Source: Acidobacteriota bacterium (GTDB lineage: Bacteria > Acidobacteriota > UBA6911 > JACQSX01). Taken from it: 37,634 nt of DNA. Positions 33,784-37,634 of this stretch are shown piece after piece (position 1 is the first letter of the stretch; each line of letters opens with the position of its first letter). The stretch is taken from NCBI GenBank assembly GCA_016199665.1, contig JACQGG010000020.1:1-37634 (forward strand). The letters are read 5' to 3'. The notes under the pieces were generated by a model. That model searched no databases. It was given only the letters and a program-made list of their open reading frames with translations, and was not told the DNA's origin. The translations under genes were made by a program, and so were the position numbers.

Positions 33784-35724
33784 ATGGTTTCAAGCTACAA
33801 TAAGTGCAGGATGAATCCCTTAAGTCCAGGCCAAGACATCGGACATCCAAGCTGGGACCGCAAGAGGGCGGACCTCTCGAGGTCGCGACTTCCGCTTGCT
33901 GAGATCCGTTTCCCGGATTTTTCACGGCGGCACCCTCGGCACGCGGCATCCCCCCGGCGGCCGCGGGTCAGGCGCGCCCTTTCATGCATGGCTTTGAACG
34001 CAATTCTTCTCTGCGTCGCATCGGCTCAGGACGCGGGCCGTTCCGACCGCGGGACCGGCAAGGACAAAAGTCCGCCGGGCAGCTCGGAACAGAGCCGGTT
34101 TGAGCAGCTCGTGGCCCAGTGGATGGAAGATTCCCTGCGGCTTGACCCGGTTCAGGCGACCATTCTGGGAATCCACAAGTATGACGATCAACTCGGTGAT
34201 TTCTCGGCGGAGGGCTTCCGCACCCGCTCCGAACTGGCCAAAAGACACCTGAGCGCTCTGGAGAGTATCCCGGTGGCTTCGCTGTCACCGTCAGCTCAGG
34301 CCGACTACCGGGTGTTGCAAGGACATTTGAAAGTCGCGGTCAAGGACCTGGACCAGATTCAGTCCTGGAAGAGAATGCCTTCGCTCTATTCGGATATCCC
34401 CACCAGGATCGTTTTCCTGATGGCGTCCCGGGAGTATGCGCCGCTTGAGGACCGTCTGAAGAACATCATCGCCCGCATGCGACAGATTCCGGAAGTGCTG
34501 GAGGCCGCCAGACGCAACCTGAACGACCCGCCCCGGATCTGGACTGAAATTGCTATTGATTCCACCGGTGGGAGCATTGAATTCTTTGACCGCACTGTCC
34601 CGGTTCTTGCCGGCGCCATCCCCCCGCTGCAGCAGAGCCTTGCTCTTGAAAGCCGGCGCGCAGCCGACGCCTTTCGCGAACATTTGAAATTCCTCAAGGA
34701 AGACCTGCTGCCGCGATCCGGGGGAGACTTCAAAGCTGGAAAAGAGAACTTTGAGTACTATCTTAAGAACAACTACTTGCTGGAAGAGAGCAGCGACCAG
34801 CTGCTGGCATTGGGGCGCATGGTTTTTGACCGGACCAGAAAACAGGTCATCGACGTGGCGAAGCTGGTCGATTCCGGCAAGGACTGGAAAGAGGTGCTGG
34901 ACGGCGTCAAGCGACATCATCCATCCGCCTCCACGTTGATGGATGAATACCGCAGGGAAGTCGCGCGGGCCCGAGCTTTCCTGCTGAAGAAAGACCTGGT
35001 CGCTATTCCCGCGGACGAAAAGCTTCAGATTATCGAGACACCCGTTTTCCAGCGCGGAACGGTTCCTTACGCCCAGTATTACAGTCCCGCGCCCTATGAA
35101 AAAGATCAGACCGGATACTTTACCGTTACTCCTGTGGACACCGGCCGGCCGCCGCAAGAGCAGGAAGCGCAACTGAGCGGTCATAGTCACGGCGATATCG
35201 TCAATACGGCTGTCCACGAGGCATACCCCGGTCATCATTTGCAGTTTCTTTACTCCAATCGAAGTGAATCGACGATCAAGAAAATATTAGCGAGCTCTAT
35301 CTTCTCGGAAGGATGGGGACTTTATTCGGAGGAACTGCTTTCCGAGAGCGGCTATTACTCTCCGGAGGAAAGACTCATCCAGTTGCAGTGGACGCTGGTG
35401 CGGGCGGCCCGAGTCCTGATTGACGTCGGACTGCACACGGGCAGCATGTCTTTCGACGATGCAGTCGCCTTTCTGACAGACGAAGTGCGGCTGGACAAAG
35501 CCGGGGCAACCGCGGAAGTCAGGCGCTACACCATGAATCCCACACAGCCTCTCAGCTATCTCGTGGGGCGCGAGTTGATCTTCCGGATTCGGGATGACTA
35601 CGCCCGAAAACAGGGAAAGAAATACAAGCTCAAGAACTTCCACGCTGAACTGCTCGGCAGCGGCGCGATCCCGCCTCCGTTGATTCGGGAGCTGATGCAG
35701 CGGAAGGGACTGCTGGAAAGGTGA
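33784..35724 (+). CDS. DUF885-family secreted zinc-metalloprotein
   Basis: This 646-residue protein has the conserved core of the DUF885 family, including AVHEAYPGHHLQFLY (H478, E479, H484, H485) and FSEGWGLYSEELL (E509), a likely zinc peptidase-like site. An unusually long Arg-rich N-terminus precedes a signal-like segment (ALSCMALNAILLCVASAQD, residues about 66-80), so the mature protein is probably periplasmic. The start is uncertain: ATGs occur at 33784, 33811 and 33988, and no GTG or TTG lies between. The last would leave too short a signal peptide. A TACAAT element at 33796-33801 suggests transcription could begin near 33808. The substrate is unknown. Confidence 0.83.
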   Translation: MVSSYNKCRMNPLSPGQDIGHPSWDRKRADLSRSRLPLAEIRFPDFSRRHPRHAASPRRPRVRRALSCMALNAILLCVASAQDAGRSDRGTGKDKSPPGSSEQSRFEQLVAQWMEDSLRLDPVQATILGIHKYDDQLGDFSAEGFRTRSELAKRHLSALESIPVASLSPSAQADYRVLQGHLKVAVKDLDQIQSWKRMPSLYSDIPTRIVFLMASREYAPLEDRLKNIIARMRQIPEVLEAARRNLNDPPRIWTEIAIDSTGGSIEFFDRTVPVLAGAIPPLQQSLALESRRAADAFREHLKFLKEDLLPRSGGDFKAGKENFEYYLKNNYLLEESSDQLLALGRMVFDRTRKQVIDVAKLVDSGKDWKEVLDGVKRHHPSASTLMDEYRREVARARAFLLKKDLVAIPADEKLQIIETPVFQRGTVPYAQYYSPAPYEKDQTGYFTVTPVDTGRPPQEQEAQLSGHSHGDIVNTAVHEAYPGHHLQFLYSNRSESTIKKILASSIFSEGWGLYSEELLSESGYYSPEERLIQLQWTLVRAARVLIDVGLHTGSMSFDDAVAFLTDEVRLDKAGATAEVRRYTMNPTQPLSYLVGRELIFRIRDDYARKQGKKYKLKNFHAELLGSGAIPPPLIRELMQRKGLLER

Positions 35725-36031
35725 GCCGCAAATGAACGCGAATGAACGCGAATGTTGTCGGCCGCTGGTGTTTCTTGCCGCTCGCCGCGAATGAACGCGA
35801 ATGTTGTTGGGCGCTGGTGTTTCTTGCCGCTCGCCGCGAATGAACGCGATTCTTGTCGGCCACTGATTTCTTGCCGTTTGCCGGGCCGGGAAGGGACGCG
35901 AATGAACGCGCACCTCTGCCGATGCACCGGCTCGGTCAGCCCCGCCTCTTGACTCGAGAGGCGCAGGAGGCACGTAGAATGCGCCCACCTGCATCGGTAG
36001 AGATGCGCGTTCATTTGCGTTCATTTGCGGC
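35725..36031. repeat. Repeat element with inverted ends and 49-bp internal tandem repeats
   Basis: The 26-base left end (35725-35750) is the inverse complement of 36006-36031 with one mismatch. Inside, a 49-base unit starting AATGAACGCG repeats at 35741, 35790 and 35839, the third copy diverging. The segment lies between two convergent genes: the DUF885 stop is immediately before it, and the tlyA end lies inside its right arm. No transposase or protein gene is present. Confidence 0.85.
35901..36016. repeat. Long imperfect hairpin with nested stem-loop
   Basis: 35901-35926 pairs with 35991-36016 (24 of 26 bases). In the loop, CGCCTCT (35943-35949) pairs perfectly with AGAGGCG (35957-35963) around a seven-base loop. 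No T-run follows, so it is not a clear intrinsic terminator. Confidence 0.7.
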
Positions 36032-36775
36032 CCTTGTCAGTCTGACGAAGTATTCCTGATTCCCTTCAGCGCCCAGAATCGGGCAAGGAAAGACTTGGGG
36101 ATCGACAAAGCCTGCCCGGAACCCGGCCTCGACGACACGCTGCACCACGCTTCTCCCTTCTTCCGGATTCTGGACCAGCCCGCCCCGAGCGATCCGATCC
36201 GGGGGCAACTCGAACTGCGGCTTGACCAGAAGCAGCAGCAGCGAGTCGGCTTCTCTTTTGGCCTGAAAGCCGGCGGCGATCGCGGGCACAATCCGTCGCA
36301 AGGAAATGAATGATACATCGACCGTCATCAAGAAGAAGGACCGGGGAAGGTCATCGGGATTCAAATACCGCACATTGAATTGATCGCGTAGGCTAACACG
36401 GGGGTCGGTGGCCAGACGCCAGGCAATCTGGCCGCGACCAACGTCAAATGCGTAAACATGGCAGGCGCCATTTTGCAGAAGGCAGTCCACGAATCCTCCG
36501 GTCGAAGACCCGAGGTCGACGCATACGCGGTCCCGCACCGGGATCTGGAAGAACTCCAAAGCGCGTTGGAGCTTCTCGCCGCCGCGGCTGACAAACCGGG
36601 GCGACCTGCGCACTTCAATCGCCGCTGTGGATGAGACGAGCGTCCCCGGCTTCTCAATTTTGTTGGAACCAACAAAGACGCGCCCGGCCAGAATCAGGGC
36701 GTGGGCCTTTTGACGATTTTCAGCGAATCCGCTCTCGACGAGTAACTGGTCAAGTCGAGCTTTCGATTTCGGCAT
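36011..36775 (-). CDS. tlyA: TlyA-family rRNA 2'-O-methyltransferase (hemolysin A family)
   Basis: This 254-residue protein has an N-terminal S4 RNA-binding domain (RLDQLLVESGFAENRQKAHALILAGRVFV), a linker, and an FtsJ-like methyltransferase domain with the SAM motif VCVDLGSSTGGFVDCLL, the SRGGEKL segment and LLLLVKPQFE. TlyA methylates cytidines of 16S and 23S rRNA. It overlaps the 3' end of dxs by 82 bases and follows the common dxs-tlyA order. The last codons (AANERK and stop) are encoded by the right arm of the adjacent repeat element, so the natural C-terminus may have been altered there. Confidence 0.92.
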   Translation of the reverse strand: MPKSKARLDQLLVESGFAENRQKAHALILAGRVFVGSNKIEKPGTLVSSTAAIEVRRSPRFVSRGGEKLQRALEFFQIPVRDRVCVDLGSSTGGFVDCLLQNGACHVYAFDVGRGQIAWRLATDPRVSLRDQFNVRYLNPDDLPRSFFLMTVDVSFISLRRIVPAIAAGFQAKREADSLLLLLVKPQFELPPDRIARGGLVQNPEEGRSVVQRVVEAGFRAGFVDPQVFPCPILGAEGNQEYFVRLTRAANERK

Positions 36776-37634
36776 TCATCCAGGAAGATTTTGACGCGAT
36801 GGTAGATTCCGTCGGCATCAAGCCCATACTTGGCGTACAGCAGATCGGGCGGGCCGTGGGGAATAATGCGGTCGGGCACGGCAATGCGCAGGATCTTGAT
36901 GTCAAAGAGGCGCCGGTCGGCCAGCATTTCCAGTACGGAACTGGCAAAGCCTCCGTGCTCGCTGTGATCCTCCAGCATCACCAGCAGTCCCGTTCGCGCT
37001 GCCGCCGACAGGATCAAAGCCTCATCCAGCGGCTTCACAAAGCGCGCGTTAATAACCCCGGCTTCAACCCCGTCCTTATGCAGCATTTCGGCCGCCGTCA
37101 ATGCCGGATGGACCATGCTGCCCAGAGCGACCAGCGCCAGGTCCCGCCCCTCCCGCAACTGCTCTCCTTTGCCGATTTCCAGCGCATGGAGTTCTTCATC
37201 CAGCGTGACGCCCAAGCCACTGCCGCGCGGGTAACGAACGGCCGCAGGATGGGGACATTCAATGCAGGTCTTCAGCATATGCTGCAGTTCGTTCTCGTCC
37301 TTGGGCGCCATGACATGCATGTGAGGCAGAGTCCGCAGGTATGCCAGATCATAAATTCCATGGTGTGTTGTTCCGTCCTGCCCCACCAGGCCTGCGCGAT
37401 CCAGGGCGAAAGTGACCGGCAAATCCATCAGGCAGACGTCATGCACGATCTGATCATAGGCGCGCTGCAGGAAGGTTGAGTAAATCGCCGCCACGGGCTT
37501 GAGGCCTTCCAGAGCCATCCCGGCGCAAAACGTCACGCCGTGCTGCTCGGCGATGCCCACGTCATAGAACCGGTCCGGGAAGGCCTGCTGGAACTTGTCG
37601 AGCCCCGTCCCGTCGGGCATGGCGGCGGTGATGC
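36694..37634 (-). CDS. dxs: 1-deoxy-D-xylulose-5-phosphate synthase, C-terminal half (5' end outside the window)
   Basis: The frame is open from the right edge for about 312 codons. It has the transketolase pyrimidine-binding segment YDVGIAEQHGVTFCAGMAL with the catalytic Glu, THHGIYDLAYLRTLPHMHVMAPKDENEL and the C-terminal domain (EDHSEHGGFASSVLE). DXS condenses pyruvate and glyceraldehyde 3-phosphate to start the MEP isoprenoid pathway, which also supplies polyprenyl carriers. The C-terminus runs 27 residues into tlyA, beyond the usual family end. The thiamine-binding N-terminal half lies outside the window. Confidence 0.92.
   Translation of the reverse strand, partial: ITAAMPDGTGLDKFQQAFPDRFYDVGIAEQHGVTFCAGMALEGLKPVAAIYSTFLQRAYDQIVHDVCLMDLPVTFALDRAGLVGQDGTTHHGIYDLAYLRTLPHMHVMAPKDENELQHMLKTCIECPHPAAVRYPRGSGLGVTLDEELHALEIGKGEQLREGRDLALVALGSMVHPALTAAEMLHKDGVEAGVINARFVKPLDEALILSAAARTGLLVMLEDHSEHGGFASSVLEMLADRRLFDIKILRIAVPDRIIPHGPPDLLYAKYGLDADGIYHRVKIFLDECRNRKLDLTSYSSRADSLKIVKRPTP

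Noticed and set aside
35741..35890. 49-base repeats as a CRISPR array
   Set aside because: The units are contiguous tandem copies with no variable spacers, and no cas gene is nearby.
35287..36024. Minus-strand open frame of 245 codons crossing the tandem repeats
   Set aside because: It runs through the repeat element and antisense to the DUF885 gene; its repetitive Arg/His/Asn product only reflects the repeat.

Overview
The window is a bacterial chromosome segment, judged by eye to be moderately GC-rich. It is dominated by a surface-polysaccharide (O-antigen, exopolysaccharide or glycolipid) biosynthesis locus. Twenty-one genes on the minus strand run from about 30607 down past the left edge, mostly with overlaps or short gaps that suggest one or a few long, translationally coupled operons. 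A Gram-negative host, possibly Acidobacteriota, is suggested by the glycine-zipper surface protein, the DUF885 protein and the degenerate CAGC-type intergenic repeats. That assignment is an impression from memory, not a search result.

Layout in transcription order on the minus strand: NAD-dependent epimerase/decarboxylase (30607); two-domain GT2 protein whose second domain looks catalytically dead; MOP flippase; GT2 with C-terminal membrane segments; cobalamin-type radical SAM protein with an unusual cysteine spacing; Gfo/Idh/MocA sugar dehydrogenase; ATP-grasp ligase; GalE-like epimerase; HAD phosphatase; GT2; DegT/DnrJ aminotransferase with the catalytic Lys; GT-C membrane glycosyltransferase; DegT-fold protein with His in place of that Lys (sugar 3-dehydrase type); two more SDR epimerases, one GDP-fucose-synthase/ColC-like; UDP-sugar 6-dehydrogenase; small zinc-ribbon protein; second radical SAM protein; GT4; a 2008-residue membrane protein resembling AftD/DUF3367 and YfhO; and a membrane/coiled-coil/GT2 fusion cut by the left edge.

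Together these could make nucleotide sugars (a uronic acid, an amino sugar, possibly a 3-deoxy sugar), assemble them on a lipid carrier with at least six predicted glycosyltransferases, and flip the product with the MOP transporter. The GT-C enzyme and the giant protein could then act on the outer face of the membrane. No polymerase (Wzy), initiating phosphoglycosyltransferase, Gmd or ABC exporter is visible, so the locus is probably incomplete here.

The right flank (30893-37634) is mostly housekeeping: a secreted glycine-zipper protein (minus), a divergent GntR regulator followed by an adenosine-deaminase-family enzyme and a DUF885 secreted metalloprotein (plus), then tlyA and the 3' part of dxs (minus). 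Two intergenic regions carry structured repeats. At 30752-30908 the 3' end of a gene is duplicated around an inverted repeat. At 35725-36031 an element with inverted ends and 49-bp tandem repeats supplies the last codons of tlyA. No tRNA, rRNA, CRISPR array or insertion sequence was seen. All assignments come from reading motifs by eye.
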